A stretch of 64,000 nt of DNA from Acinetobacter puyangensis (GCF_900096995.1 NZ_OANT01000002.1:1-64000); one strand, 5' to 3'. Positions 38,887-49,142 are shown, counted from the first letter of the stretch. Numbers and translations are program-made. Notes: generated from the letters alone by a model not told the origin.

Positions 38887-39900
38887 ATGTCTGATCTGTC
38901 AGGTCAAATTTCGTCAACCTCTGATGAAGATATTTCCGTTCAAGCAGCAGAATGGTTGGTACGGTTGGATGATGACGGGACTGATCAGACCACACAGCAT
39001 GAATTTGCTTTGTGGCTGGCAAAAAACCCACGGCATATTCAAGCCATCGAAAGAATGAAAAAATTGTTGGGTGATGTTGAGGCTTTACATCAATATTATC
39101 CGGACCTAGAAGTTGCCAAAGTCATTCTTCAGCAGAGTTTAAATCAATCGGAGCAGTCCAAAACGCATTATCTTTATCAGGGACTGGGTGTATTGCTGAT
39201 GTGCAGTGCGCTGATCATTTTCTTTGCATCACAATATGCACCTTTGGGTTACTGGACAGCAGATCAATATAATCGCAGTCAATCTTGGCAACAGCATACT
39301 TTGCAGGACCACAGTCAGGTAAAAGTCAGTGGTAAAACAGCTTATAATCTGCAATTTAATCAGCAACAAAGAACACTAGAATTACTACAAGGCAATATTT
39401 TGCTGGATGTTGCAAAAGATGCACAGCGTCCGTTTAAGGTAGTGACTTCTCACGCTACGATTCAGGCATTAGGTACGCGATTTATGGTGACGCAAGATGG
39501 TCAGCGGACAATTTTAACCATGTTGGAATCCAAAACCGCAGTATGGCCAGAGCAACAGACCAATGACAAAATTCAGGTGGTTGAGGGGCAACGAATTGAA
39601 ATTAATGCCAAAGGTATAGTAGATCGACAACCTATCCAGATTAATGCTCATCTATTGGAACAGGCTTGGGATCAACGCAAACTGGTTGCCAATGGTGATG
39701 ACTTAACCGATATTTTGGACTATCTGGAGATGTATTATTCTGGCAAAATTATTTTTGATCGTGCCAGTTTGCAAGGTATTCAGGTGACAGCCACCTTACC
39801 GCTGGATGATGTTGAAAAATCATTACAGGCTTTGGCAGAGGAACTCAATCTGGAGATACAGCATTCCATACCGTATGTGGTTAAAGTGGTGAGAAAATAA
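38887..39900 (+). CDS. FecR-family anti-sigma/signal transducer
   Basis: A 337-residue inner-membrane protein with a cytoplasmic DUF4880-like N-domain (AAEWLVRLDDDGTDQ, FALWLAKNPRHIQAIERM), one membrane helix (about 97-115) and the periplasmic FecR domain (SVKVSGKTAYNLQFN-type region and ATIQALGTRFMVTQ). A C-terminal STN-like segment (LDYLEMYYSGKIIFD) receives the signal from the receptor. Holds and activates the adjacent sigma factor. Confidence 0.92.
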   Translation: MSDLSGQISSTSDEDISVQAAEWLVRLDDDGTDQTTQHEFALWLAKNPRHIQAIERMKKLLGDVEALHQYYPDLEVAKVILQQSLNQSEQSKTHYLYQGLGVLLMCSALIIFFASQYAPLGYWTADQYNRSQSWQQHTLQDHSQVKVSGKTAYNLQFNQQQRTLELLQGNILLDVAKDAQRPFKVVTSHATIQALGTRFMVTQDGQRTILTMLESKTAVWPEQQTNDKIQVVEGQRIEINAKGIVDRQPIQINAHLLEQAWDQRKLVANGDDLTDILDYLEMYYSGKIIFDRASLQGIQVTATLPLDDVEKSLQALAEELNLEIQHSIPYVVKVVRK

Positions 39901-39997
39901 ATCTATATGCGTTGAGGAAAATCTGATGATATGCTGATCATTAATCCATTGTTATTTTTAATTCATGATTCTATGGTAATAAGGAGAGGAAAAAGGA

Positions 39998-40225
39998 ATG
40001 ACAAGCCTAATTATTCCAAATGTCAATGATGCCATGTTTTTGCAACTACAGCAAAGAGCTAATCTTAATGGTTATAGTCTGGAAAAAGAATTATTGTTAA
40101 TTTTGGAGCAGTCTCTTTGTTCATCTACACATGTTAAGTCTATAGACAATTCGCCACCAAAAGATTTAGCAACTCGGATTCACGAACGTTTTAAAGATTA
40201 CGATGTTTCAGATGTTGTTTTCTGA
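39998..40225 (+). CDS. FitA-type ribbon-helix-helix antitoxin, probably truncated
   Basis: A 75-residue Arc/FitA-like protein: LIIPNVNDAMFLQLQQRANLNGYSLEKEL gives the ribbon and two helices, and DLATRIHERF is the FitA-type linker. The stop comes just after DVVF. In another frame the next codons read SERPIKPDL, like the C-terminal toxin-binding tail of FitA proteins, so a frameshift appears to have removed the tail. The partner PIN toxin is reduced to a 3' fragment at 40265-40345. It interrupts the FecR-receptor interval. Confidence 0.7.
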   Translation: MTSLIIPNVNDAMFLQLQQRANLNGYSLEKELLLILEQSLCSSTHVKSIDNSPPKDLATRIHERFKDYDVSDVVF

Positions 40226-40264
40226 ACGTCCTATTAAACCAGATCTGGTTCTTTTTTAAGTCGG

Positions 40265-40345
40265 AAATGTACTTTGGTGACCAGGAACATCAAAGATTTT
40301 GATGCAATTGCTAATTTACAGGTATTTAATCCTTTTAGTATCTAA
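40265..40345 (+). pseudogene. C-terminal remnant of a PIN-domain (FitB/VapC) toxin
   Basis: Reading from 40265, the frame gives CTLVTRNIKDFDAIANLQVF then NPF and a stop. This is the hallmark C-terminus of FitB/VapC nucleases (LVTRNxKDF, containing the last active-site Asp, then a V.NPW-like end). The 100-plus upstream codons expected for a full toxin are absent, so an internal deletion has removed most of the gene. Confidence 0.75.
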
Positions 40346-40465
40346 AAATAAATTATAAATATCATTTATTTAAAAAATATTTAATAAAATTCAAAAAATT
40401 TTCGTGCAGAAATAATTTTCATTCGTCTTTATAAGTACGCATTCATTTAAATGGGGGAAATAAGG

Positions 40466-42955
40466 ATGAAAACTACACATGGTCAGTTATTAAAACCACT
40501 GGTTTTGGCAATTCAACTAAGTCTAGCAGCCGGATGTAGCATATATGCTGTAAACGGCCATGCTGAAAATCAATATCTTCAATCTTATAATATTGGTGCA
40601 GGTGCTTTAAGTGATGCCTTAATGCAATTTTCACTTCAATCCGGCACAACCCTAACGATTGAGCATAGCAAACTCGAAGGTCTTAAAACAGCTGGCTTAT
40701 CGGGTCAATACAGTATTGAAAGTGGTTTTAATACATTACTGGAAAATACGCCTTACACCATTCAAAAAAATACAGATCATTATATTTTGGTGGAAAAGCC
40801 ACAAGGACAACAGCCACAAGCTCGTGATATGGGGCAGTTAAATCCGATTGATTTAGTTTCAAATAGTAGCCGTGGAGTAGTAGTAAGTGATGGTATAAAT
40901 CAACTCCCTGTAATTGTAGTAGCGGCAGAAGATGAGAAATCCTATACCGTAAAATCCAGTAAAGCCGCAACTAAACTCGATTTAAGCTTAAAAGAAACCC
41001 CGCAAAGTATTACTGTTTTTACTCGTCAACAAATAGAAGACCAAAACCTGAATAATGTCAGTGCGATACTGGCACAAACACCGGGTGTGACCAGCATAAA
41101 AATAGGGCAAGAAGGGACTGGTTATGTGTCATATTATTCTCGTGGTTTCGCAATTAATAATTATTTGCGTGATGGTATTCCAACCTCTGCCGCATCTTTC
41201 GGCGGAAGTGATTATATTGGACTGGAAGATTCTGCCCTTTATGAACGAGTCGAAATTACCAAAGGCTCAACAGGTTTAACCAGTGGTTCGGGCAACCCAG
41301 CCGCCAGTTTAAACTATGTACGTAAACGTCCAACCGAAGATTTAACAGGTTCAATTCGTGTACAGGCAGGAACCTGGGATAATTACCGTAGCGAGGTTGA
41401 TGTCAGTGGTGGATTAAATAATGATGCTTCAATTCGTGGACGTGCCGTTGCAGTTTATGAACAAGGGGGTAACCAACAAGACCGTTATCATCGGCAAAAT
41501 GCAGTATTTTATGGGGCATTAGATATAGATTTATCGGATAAAACGACATTAACCACTGCCCTTACAGCACAACAAATTAAACTTGATGATTCTTCAATAC
41601 ATAGTTTTGGGTTTATTACCAATGATACCCCACCGCAGCAACAAACCACTTTCGGACGCAAAGACAACTCTGCAACGGAATTTGCCTATAATGATATTAA
41701 TAAACTCAATATTTTATTAGGTATCGAACATCAATTTAATGACAACTGGCAAGGTATTATAAATTACACCTTTAGTAATAACTCTAAAGAACAATTATCC
41801 AGTGGCGTGGGTACAGCAGCTCTTGTTTACGATTCAGTGTATACTGCATCTAGTGGGTTAGTTTATCAGCCTGGGGAAATGTCATTTGGCAATCGTAAAT
41901 TGATAAGTTCTCCAGAAGTACGAGCTTTAGACATTTATGCTTCAGGTCATTTTAACGCTTTTGGTCATGAACATAATATTAGCTTTGGCATTAATGGTTA
42001 TACCAATAAAGACAATGGTTATACCCTGATTGCACCAGATCGTGCAGTGCCGATCGCTGGTTATAATGGTCATGTATCTAGTCCGAATTTTGAAAATTCT
42101 ACACGATATAACAGTATCGTAGATGAACAACAACTCGGTGCTTTTGCAGCAGCAAAATTACAGTTGCTTGATCCTTTGAAACTCATAGTCGGCTCACGTT
42201 TTAGCAACTGGGAGCGAAAAGTCAGTGGCAGTGAACAAAAACAATCTGGCGTATTCACACCATATGCAGGCTTGATTTTTGATTTGAATCAAAATATCTC
42301 ACTGTATGCCAGTTATACTTCAATTTTTAACCCTCAAACCAGCAAAGATGCTAATGGTAATTTTCTTGACCCACAAGAAGGAAATACTTTTGAAGCAGGC
42401 ATTAAAGCCGATTTTTATGATGGACGTTTAAATTTGGCAGCTGCTTATTTTGATATGCAGCAGGATAATTACGCTATTGCTGATGGTACAAATATAACTC
42501 CCGAAGGTAATCAGGCTTATATAGGTGTTGATGGTACAACCGTCAAAGGTTATGAATTATCGCTTTCAGGGGAAATTCTACCTAACTGGAACATTAATGC
42601 AGGCTACACGCATACAGATGCCAAGGATCGCAGTGGTAGTATTTTGAATGCACAGCTTCCAGAAGATACCTTTAAATTATTTAGTTCTTTTAGATGGAAT
42701 AAAATAACTATTGGTGGTGGTGTAAACTGGCAAAGTGAGTTTTTCAACAGTAGTGCAACAACGGAGATTGCAAAAGCCAACCAACGTCAGGATGCTTATT
42801 GGCTGGTGAATCTAATGGGGCGCTACCAAGTGAATGATGCAATTAGCATTGCTCTCAATGCAAATAATGTGTTGGACGAAGAGTATAAAACTTACGCCTA
42901 TAACTCATGGGGCGCTGGACGTAATGTTACAGCGAGTTTGACCTATAAGTTTTAA
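40466..42955 (+). CDS. TonB-dependent siderophore receptor with signalling domain
   Basis: An 829-residue outer-membrane receptor. A signal peptide (about 1-33) is followed by an STN signalling domain (SYNIGAGALSDALMQFSLQSG, about 40-115), the plug (KETPQSITVFTRQQIEDQ, VTSIKIGQEGTGYVSYYSRGF, YERVEITKGSTGLTSGSG), a 22-strand-type barrel (for example FKLFSSFRWNKITIGGGVNWQ, kept short here) and a terminal aromatic TYKF. The STN domain links it to the FecR/FecI pair just upstream. FpvA/FecA-like; ligand unknown. The ATG at 40466 follows GGGGGAAATAAGG. Confidence 0.95.
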   Translation: MKTTHGQLLKPLVLAIQLSLAAGCSIYAVNGHAENQYLQSYNIGAGALSDALMQFSLQSGTTLTIEHSKLEGLKTAGLSGQYSIESGFNTLLENTPYTIQKNTDHYILVEKPQGQQPQARDMGQLNPIDLVSNSSRGVVVSDGINQLPVIVVAAEDEKSYTVKSSKAATKLDLSLKETPQSITVFTRQQIEDQNLNNVSAILAQTPGVTSIKIGQEGTGYVSYYSRGFAINNYLRDGIPTSAASFGGSDYIGLEDSALYERVEITKGSTGLTSGSGNPAASLNYVRKRPTEDLTGSIRVQAGTWDNYRSEVDVSGGLNNDASIRGRAVAVYEQGGNQQDRYHRQNAVFYGALDIDLSDKTTLTTALTAQQIKLDDSSIHSFGFITNDTPPQQQTTFGRKDNSATEFAYNDINKLNILLGIEHQFNDNWQGIINYTFSNNSKEQLSSGVGTAALVYDSVYTASSGLVYQPGEMSFGNRKLISSPEVRALDIYASGHFNAFGHEHNISFGINGYTNKDNGYTLIAPDRAVPIAGYNGHVSSPNFENSTRYNSIVDEQQLGAFAAAKLQLLDPLKLIVGSRFSNWERKVSGSEQKQSGVFTPYAGLIFDLNQNISLYASYTSIFNPQTSKDANGNFLDPQEGNTFEAGIKADFYDGRLNLAAAYFDMQQDNYAIADGTNITPEGNQAYIGVDGTTVKGYELSLSGEILPNWNINAGYTHTDAKDRSGSILNAQLPEDTFKLFSSFRWNKITIGGGVNWQSEFFNSSATTEIAKANQRQDAYWLVNLMGRYQVNDAISIALNANNVLDEEYKTYAYNSWGAGRNVTASLTYKF

Positions 42956-42959
42956 AAGC

Positions 42960-43081
42960 AAATCCCTTAATATTAATCCACCCTAACCCTCCTTTAAGAA
43001 AGGAGGGAACGTTGCGTATCTAATATAGTTTTGGATTCGCAACACTCCTCCCTTTTTTAAAAGGGAGGTTGGGAGGGATTT
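42960..43081. repeat. Intergenic repeat R, copy 1
   Basis: About 120 bases framed by AAATCCC... and ...GGGAGGGATTT, with CCTCCTTT/AAAGGAGG and CCTCCCTTTT/AAAAGGGAGG hairpins. It begins against the receptor stop codon. It matches R copy 2 at 43551 in direct orientation but lacks the two mini-hairpins found there. Confidence 0.75.
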
Positions 43082-43155
43082 AAAGTAAAGGGGGATTTCT
43101 ATAAATCAAATTTTTTGTTATACAATGAATTGATCAAAAATATAAAAGCCATATC

Positions 43156-43533
43156 ATGCCTAAATCTTATAATTCTATACTCAAACAACCAGCTCGTGAT
43201 TTACGCAAAAATATGACCGATGCGGAACAGAAATTATGGCAAAGACTTAGACGCAAACAAATTTTAGGTATGCAATTTTATCGTCAAAAACCATTATTAA
43301 ATTTTATTGTGGACTTTTATTGCCCTGCTGCAAAATTAGTCATTGAATGTGATGGTAGCCAACATCATACAGAGGAAGGACTTTTGGCTGATCAAATAAG
43401 AGATTATGTATTAAATGAAGCTGGTTTAATGGTTTTACGTTTTGATAATCGTCAAATTTTATTAGAAATAGATGTTGTATGCTCAGTCATTTTCGACCAG
43501 ATAAAAAACAAAATTAATGATACCGGAACGTAA
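43156..43533 (+). CDS. DUF559 (Vsr-like endonuclease fold) protein
   Basis: A 125-residue protein with the DUF559 pattern: ARDLRKNMTDAEQKLWQRLR, FYRQKPLLNFIVDFYCP, KLVIECDGSQH (acidic catalytic-type motif E-C-D-G) and VLRFDNRQIL. The fold is related to very-short-patch-repair and PD-(D/E)XK nucleases; the cellular role is unknown. It stands alone between two direct R repeats, suggesting that the gene arrived or spreads as a cassette. Confidence 0.85.
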   Translation: MPKSYNSILKQPARDLRKNMTDAEQKLWQRLRRKQILGMQFYRQKPLLNFIVDFYCPAAKLVIECDGSQHHTEEGLLADQIRDYVLNEAGLMVLRFDNRQILLEIDVVCSVIFDQIKNKINDTGT

Positions 43534-43580
43534 GGTTAAATTTTAAAAGCAAATTCCCAAATATAAATCCACCCTTGCGG

Positions 43581-43602
43581 ACTTGCGCAATATATTGCTC
43601 AT
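43581..43602 (+). repeat. ACTTGC/TCAT mini-hairpin
   Basis: ACTTGC, arm GCAA, loop TATA, arm TTGC, TCAT. Absent from R copy 1. The left flank is partly doubled (CCTTGCGGACTTGCG). Confidence 0.75.
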
Positions 43603-43619
43603 CCTTTGAAAAAGGAGGG

Positions 43620-43641
43620 ATGAGAAGTGTACTTCGCAAGG
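43620..43641 (-). repeat. CCTTGC/TCAT mini-hairpin
   Basis: Minus-strand reading: CCTTGC, arm GAAG, loop TACA, arm CTTC, TCAT. Absent from R copy 1. Confidence 0.75.
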
Positions 43642-43748
43642 TATCTAATCCGGTTTTGGATTTGCAACGCTCCTCCCTGAGATGTGACTAGAGCATCGTA
43701 AGATTAGTTAGTAAATAAAAGACGAGATTAATCCGGTATTCTTTTTGC

Positions 43749-44069
43749 CTATGCGATTACATGAACAATAGGTGCATGAATCACTTGCAATGGTCGATTC
43801 TTTACTTTTTCGCGAGCTTGCCACATATCATACTTCGCTTGCATCTGTAACCACAGATCAGCACGACCGCCACGTTCAGTGCCCAACCATGCTTCAAGAC
43901 GTAATGCCATTTCAGGCGATATAGCTGCTTTCTCATTGAGTACGCGCGATAATGTCGCACGGGATACACCAAGCTGTTTAGCCGCTTCAGTTACGGTTAA
44001 AGCCAGTGACGGTAAAATATCTTCTCGCAAAATTTCCGCTGGATGTGGTGGGTTAAACATTTGTGACAT
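43749..44069 (-). CDS. higA: HigA-family antitoxin
   Basis: A 106-residue HTH_XRE protein: FNPPHPAEILREDILPSLALTV (HigA signature), then TEAAKQLGVSRATLSRVLNEKAAISPEMALRLEAW (helix-turn-helix). It follows the toxin gene by 12 bases, the toxin-first order typical of higBA. It should neutralise HigB and repress the operon. Confidence 0.92.
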   Translation of the reverse strand: MSQMFNPPHPAEILREDILPSLALTVTEAAKQLGVSRATLSRVLNEKAAISPEMALRLEAWLGTERGGRADLWLQMQAKYDMWQAREKVKNRPLQVIHAPIVHVIA

Positions 44070-44081
44070 GGTACACCTCTC

Positions 44082-44378
44082 TTAATGATAATCCTGATAA
44101 TCAACTAAAATGGCGTCTTCATTTTCAAACTTAAATGTTAAGCGCCAGTTCCCATTCACTGATACAGAATAATGCTTCTCGACATCTTGGTTTTTCGGGT
44201 TTTTACCTGTTAATGGGTGTAAGCCCCAGCCTAGAACATCCATATCAGAGGGTGATATAGCGGTATCCAATACCAGCAGTTGACGGCGTAATTTTTTGGC
44301 ATGTGCTGGCTGAATACCTGCGGTTGAACCTGTTTCAAAAAACTTTTTCAAGCCTTTATGCCGAAAAGACTTAATCAT
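44082..44378 (-). CDS. higB: HigB-like RelE-superfamily mRNA interferase
   Basis: About 98 residues starting MIKSFRHKGLKKFFETGSTA, with AKKLRRQLLVLD, LHPLTGKNP and YSVSVNGNWRLTFKFE...DYH. This matches ribosome-dependent HigB/RelE toxins, including the Arg and C-terminal His/Tyr cluster. The ATG at 44378 gives the canonical N-terminus; a GTG nine bases upstream is less likely. Paired with higA downstream. Confidence 0.92.
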   Translation of the reverse strand: MIKSFRHKGLKKFFETGSTAGIQPAHAKKLRRQLLVLDTAISPSDMDVLGWGLHPLTGKNPKNQDVEKHYSVSVNGNWRLTFKFENEDAILVDYQDYH

Positions 44379-44679
44379 GCTAATCACTTTATCCGAATAA
44401 GTTTTATTGTATAGCGGAACGCTACACGCATCAACAAGTTTTAATTTGTGCAGTTATTACATAATACAGTATTCATCTAAAAATTTTTCAAAAGAATGAC
44501 AAAGCCCAATAGTGATATTTACAAAATCAAAATTTTTGTCCATAAAAGCAGATCAATATGGTCAAAATAAATATTTATATGCCAATCTCAACTTTTATAA
44601 CAATCTAAATTTTATAACCTTTTAATAAATTTAGCTTTTAGCAATTTTTTGTCGGCTACGTCAACAAAAATTTGCAGTT
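44379..44679. other. AT-rich gap upstream of higBA
   Basis: About 300 bases with no credible gene. It presumably holds the higBA promoter. Sequence near 44582 (GCCAATCTCAACTTT) resembles the end of element B and may be a fragment of it. Confidence 0.4.
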
Positions 44680-44706
44680 ACTTGCGAAGCTTTAATCGCT
44701 TCTCAG
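44680..44706 (+). repeat. ACTTGC/TCAG mini-hairpin, long-loop form
   Basis: ACTTGC, arm GAAG, nine-base loop CTTTAATCG, arm CTTC, TCAG. The loop resembles that of the hairpin at 44763 (CTTTAGTCG), which suggests a subfamily. Confidence 0.65.
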
Positions 44707-44730
44707 GGCATAACGCCCCCACAAACCTCA

Positions 44731-44888
44731 GGGCTGTCAAGTTTAACCTACAGTCATTCCTGCCTTGCGATACTTTAGTCGCATCTCAGGAATCCAGAGC
44801 GTCCATAACCGTTTTCCTTGCATATACCGTACTGGATGCCGGATCAAGTCCGGCATGACGAATTAGATTTTAAAGAACTTGACAGCCC
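44731..44888. mobile_element. Miniature inverted-repeat element D with REP-like core
   Basis: 158 bases with perfect 13-base inverted ends GGGCTGTCAAGTT. The core has the same architecture as element C: GTCAT-hairpin-ATCCAGAG, then CTGGAT-hairpin-ATGAC. The right hairpin (44832-44859) is an exact inverted copy of 18028-18055. No coding capacity. Confidence 0.75.
44763..44789 (+). repeat. CCTTGC/TCAG mini-hairpin, long-loop form
   Basis: CCTTGC, arm GATA, loop CTTTAGTCG, arm CATC (one mismatch), TCAG. It sits in the loop of a REP-like stem (ATTCC / GGAAT) inside element D. Confidence 0.6.
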
Positions 44889-44936
44889 AGCTTTGGAAAG
44901 GAGGGAATTTCTACGAATTCAATGCATTATGTAATT

Positions 44937-44958
44937 CCTTGCGCAGTACACTGCTCAT
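44937..44958 (+). repeat. CCTTGC/TCAT mini-hairpin
   Basis: CCTTGC, arm GCAG, loop TACA, arm CTGC, TCAT. Confidence 0.75.
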
Positions 44959-44985
44959 CCTCCCTTTTTTTAAATGGGTGAGCAG

Positions 44986-45007
44986 CTTTACGGAATATAT
45001 TCCTCAT
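44986..45007 (+). repeat. Mini-hairpin with variant left flank
   Basis: CTTTAC, arm GGAA, loop TATA, arm TTCC, TCAT, followed by GCGCAAGG, which resembles a reversed left flank. Confidence 0.6.
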
Positions 45008-45117
45008 GCGCAAGGAGGGATTTAGAATAAAGCGGGATTTTAATATGGAATAAGACTGCTTTTTTAAACATAAGCTAGGTATAAAGCAAGACAGGAGATT
45101 TTTAATTAAAAATAAAT

Positions 45118-45723
45118 CTATTTTTTGGAAAAAGCAATCCATGCAATCAGGCTACCCAGCAAAGCCAAGAACATATCCTGATGTGCATCCCAGATATCGC
45201 CTTGTTGACCATTATAATTTTCTGCTTCTTCGGGGGATAAACCAATCGCAATCCACCACTCGATTAATTCATAAAACATACTGCTTGCCATCACCCACAT
45301 AATACAGATCAAGGCAATTTTATAGGATTGTTTTAATGGGTTTAACCAGTGCTGGAAAATCTGATAAAAGAACGGATAGAGTAAAAAGCCATAAGCAAAA
45401 TGTACAAAGCGATCAAACATATTGCGTTGCCAGCCAAAAAATGCATTTAGATCAAAATGAAATAATGACTGAATCCAGTTGTTATACGGTACGTAAGAAT
45501 ATAAATAATGCGCTGCAACGATATGTACCGCCAGAAATCCACAATATAAAACAAAACTGAGATTGGATAATGTGATTTTGTGATTGGCATAGAGTAGGGC
45601 AATTAACATCAATACAGTGCCGACCTGATGTAATAAATAGGATTGCATTTCTAACGGATTAATTGATGCAATGGCAATCATGCCAATGAGTGTGATGATA
45701 CATGCCCATTTGATCTTATTCAT
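45118..45723 (-). CDS. YjdF-like DUF2238 integral membrane protein
   Basis: A 201-residue protein with about six hydrophobic helices and the DUF2238 landmarks YVPYNNW, RNMFDRFVHFAYGFLLYP, SSMFYELIEWW and QGDIWDAHQDMFLALLGS. The family (E. coli YjdF) is widespread in inner membranes and without known function; the conserved Asp, His and Glu residues in the helices suggest an enzyme or transporter. On the same strand as purB but upstream of no obvious partner. Confidence 0.88.
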   Translation of the reverse strand: MNKIKWACIITLIGMIAIASINPLEMQSYLLHQVGTVLMLIALLYANHKITLSNLSFVLYCGFLAVHIVAAHYLYSYVPYNNWIQSLFHFDLNAFFGWQRNMFDRFVHFAYGFLLYPFFYQIFQHWLNPLKQSYKIALICIMWVMASSMFYELIEWWIAIGLSPEEAENYNGQQGDIWDAHQDMFLALLGSLIAWIAFSKK

Positions 45724-45744
45724 TTTAGTTTTTCCGTATCATTC

Positions 45745-45776
45745 AATAAAAATACCGCCACAATTGTGACGGTATT
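45745..45776 (-). terminator. Rho-independent terminator of purB
   Basis: On the minus strand AATACCGTCACAATTGTGGCGGTATT forms a long, nearly perfect hairpin (described here by its arms AATACCG / CGGTATT and ACAATTGT centre) followed by TTTTTATT. Confidence 0.88.
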
Positions 45777-45792
45777 CAGAATAAAAATAAAT

Positions 45793-47196
<1,404 letters not shown>

Positions 47197-47210
47197 TCAG
47201 TCAGGCGCAA

Positions 47211-47978
47211 TTATAAAGATTCAGATTCCACTTCAAGCTGTTGTTGCTGGTGCTGGAGTTCTGCAAAATATCGAATGTGTTTAAGTATTTTTCCTTTGGA
47301 AAAAATCATTTTCCATGGGCTGCCGCCGAGATCACGCCAATAATGAGCAGCTTGTAATCCTGCAAATAACAAGGCGCGAATCAGCGCAACTTCATGGTTA
47401 TTTCTAAAGGCTTGTGATGAGCCTTTTACCATGATACGGGGTTTTAAATGGCTGGCGGTATCACTATAGGTCTGTGCAAGTGCGGCAATGATACTGCTAT
47501 TTTGATAGTCATGATCAAAAAAAGCGAATTGACGGATAATTTTTTGCTGTGTTTGCTCAATTTTTGCCGGGTAGTCTTTATGGGCATAAACTTTGGCAGA
47601 CAATTGCAACAATGACATTGCATAACGCAATGCCTGTTTGGGATTTTTGGTTTTTACACGTGGATAGCGTTGTTTAGGTTGCGGATCATAGGGCATGACC
47701 AGACTTTGTTCCAGTGTGTGTAAGCCAAGATGCACATCGCTTAAAGATTTAAAGAACACCAAGCTATTTGAGTTTGGATTGTGCCCGACACGAATATTTA
47801 AAGATGCCTGTAACAGAACTGTTGCATAGTGCTGACCCAATTCCCCAACCCGCTGCGAACCCGTAGTGGCAATGGCATGCACCAGTTGAGCCGCCTGAAA
47901 CACCGCAGCAAGGGCAATCGCTTGATGCTGTTCGGTATTGAATTGATCTTGATCAATGAAGGGTGCTGGTATTGTCAT
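47211..47978 (-). CDS. hflD: HflD-like lysogenization regulator
   Basis: A 255-residue helical protein. HflD in E. coli is a membrane-associated protein that binds phage lambda CII and lies between mnmA and purB, exactly as here. Recognisable segments: ALAAVFQAAQLVHAIATTG, YAMSLLQLSAKVYAH, and a C-terminal RALLFAGLQAAHYWRDLGGS (the conserved W-R-Q/D-x-G-G). Somewhat longer than the E. coli protein (213 aa). Its role outside phage biology is unclear. Confidence 0.85.
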   Translation of the reverse strand: MTIPAPFIDQDQFNTEQHQAIALAAVFQAAQLVHAIATTGSQRVGELGQHYATVLLQASLNIRVGHNPNSNSLVFFKSLSDVHLGLHTLEQSLVMPYDPQPKQRYPRVKTKNPKQALRYAMSLLQLSAKVYAHKDYPAKIEQTQQKIIRQFAFFDHDYQNSSIIAALAQTYSDTASHLKPRIMVKGSSQAFRNNHEVALIRALLFAGLQAAHYWRDLGGSPWKMIFSKGKILKHIRYFAELQHQQQQLEVESESL

Positions 47979-47981
47979 AAT

Positions 47982-49136
47982 TTAACCCTGCAAATAATGG
48001 GGGAGCGGTGCATTGGTGCTACGAATCACACCACCACCCAGACAATACTGATCCTGATAGAATACCACGGATTGGCCCGGTGTCGCTGCGCGCTGTGGTT
48101 GATCAAACACCACTTTCACGCCTTGAGAGAATTCTTCATGAGGATAAATCACACAGCCTTGGTCGGGCTGACGGTAACGGGTTTTTGCGGTACAACGAAA
48201 ACCTGACGCAGGAATATCCTGTTCACCGGCAATCCAGTAAATTTCTTCACTATCGAGTTCTGTGCTCAACATCAATGGGTTTTCATGACCTTGTCCGACC
48301 ACTAGACGATTGTTTGGGATATCTTTGTACAATACAAACCAGGCACCTTCGTCGGCATTTTTTAATCCGCCGATTCCAATGCCACCACGTTGGCCGAGGG
48401 TGTAATACATTAAGCCATGATGCTTGCCAATAACGGTGCCATCTTCGAGTAGGATTTCACCGGGTTGCGCAGGGAGATATTGTTTAAGAAAATCATTAAA
48501 GCGGCGTTCGCCAATAAAACAAATACCAGTCGAATCTTTTTTGCTGGCTGTGGCTAACTCAAGTTTTTTGGCAATTTCACGAACTTGTGGTTTTTCCAGT
48601 TCACCGACTGGGAACAGGGTTTTATTGATTTCCCGGCCATGTACAGCATGTAAAAAATAAGTTTGATCTTTATTGTTATCTATGCCACGTAGCAATGGTG
48701 CATAGGCTTCACCTTTGCTGTTAAGACATGTTTCGCCGCGGCGACAATAATGACCGGTGGCAATATAATCTGCACCGAGTGTCACGGCATAATCAATAAA
48801 GGCACGGAATTTGATTTCTTTATTACACAAAATGTCGGGATTTGGCGTGCGTCCGGCAGAATATTCTGCCAGAAAATGTTCAAACACCCGATCCCAATAT
48901 TCCATGGCAAAATTGGCGGTATGCAGTTTAATGCCCAGACGATCTGCAACCGCTTGTGCATCAGCCAGATCCTTGAGTGCTGTACAATATTCCGTGCCGT
49001 CATCTTCTTCCCAGTTCTTCATAAACAGGCCTTCGACTTGGTAGCCTTGTTCTAAAAGAAGTGCAGCCGAAACCGATGAATCTACACCGCCAGACATTCC
49101 GACGACGACACGTTTTTGCATATTGCTTGCAGGCAT
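47982..49136 (-). CDS. mnmA: tRNA 2-thiouridylase MnmA
   Basis: A 384-residue enzyme that thiolates U34 of Lys, Glu and Gln tRNAs using sulfur relayed from TusE/IscS. The PP-loop [14 protein letters not shown], the catalytic Cys in [10 protein letters not shown], the second Cys in [12 protein letters not shown] and the C-terminal RYRQPDQGC..... block are visible. Starts seven bases after the nudJ stop codon and ends three bases before hflD, so it is tightly coupled. Confidence 0.97.
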   Translation of the reverse strand: MPASNMQKRVVVGMSGGVDSSVSAALLLEQGYQVEGLFMKNWEEDDGTEYCTALKDLADAQAVADRLGIKLHTANFAMEYWDRVFEHFLAEYSAGRTPNPDILCNKEIKFRAFIDYAVTLGADYIATGHYCRRGETCLNSKGEAYAPLLRGIDNNKDQTYFLHAVHGREINKTLFPVGELEKPQVREIAKKLELATASKKDSTGICFIGERRFNDFLKQYLPAQPGEILLEDGTVIGKHHGLMYYTLGQRGGIGIGGLKNADEGAWFVLYKDIPNNRLVVGQGHENPLMLSTELDSEEIYWIAGEQDIPASGFRCTAKTRYRQPDQGCVIYPHEEFSQGVKVVFDQPQRAATPGQSVVFYQDQYCLGGGVIRSTNAPLPHYLQG

Positions 49137-49142
49137 ATTGAG

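Larger units (their letters stand above)
43551..43678. repeat. Intergenic repeat R, copy 2, with two hairpin insertions
   Basis: Same backbone as copy 1 (AAAAGCAAAT.CCC, ATCCACCCT, CCTTT.AA.AAAGGAGGGA, GTATCTAAT, TTTTGGATT.GCAAC.CTCCTCCCT), truncated at the right. Two mini-hairpins interrupt the backbone at 43581-43602 and 43620-43641. Confidence 0.75.
44890..45040. repeat. Intergenic repeat R, copy 3, rearranged
   Basis: Shares GGAAAGGAGGGAA, CCTCCCTTTTTT and AGGGATTT..AATAAAG.GGGATTT with R copy 1, but is broken up by mini-hairpins at 44937-44958 and 44986-45007. Confidence 0.6.
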
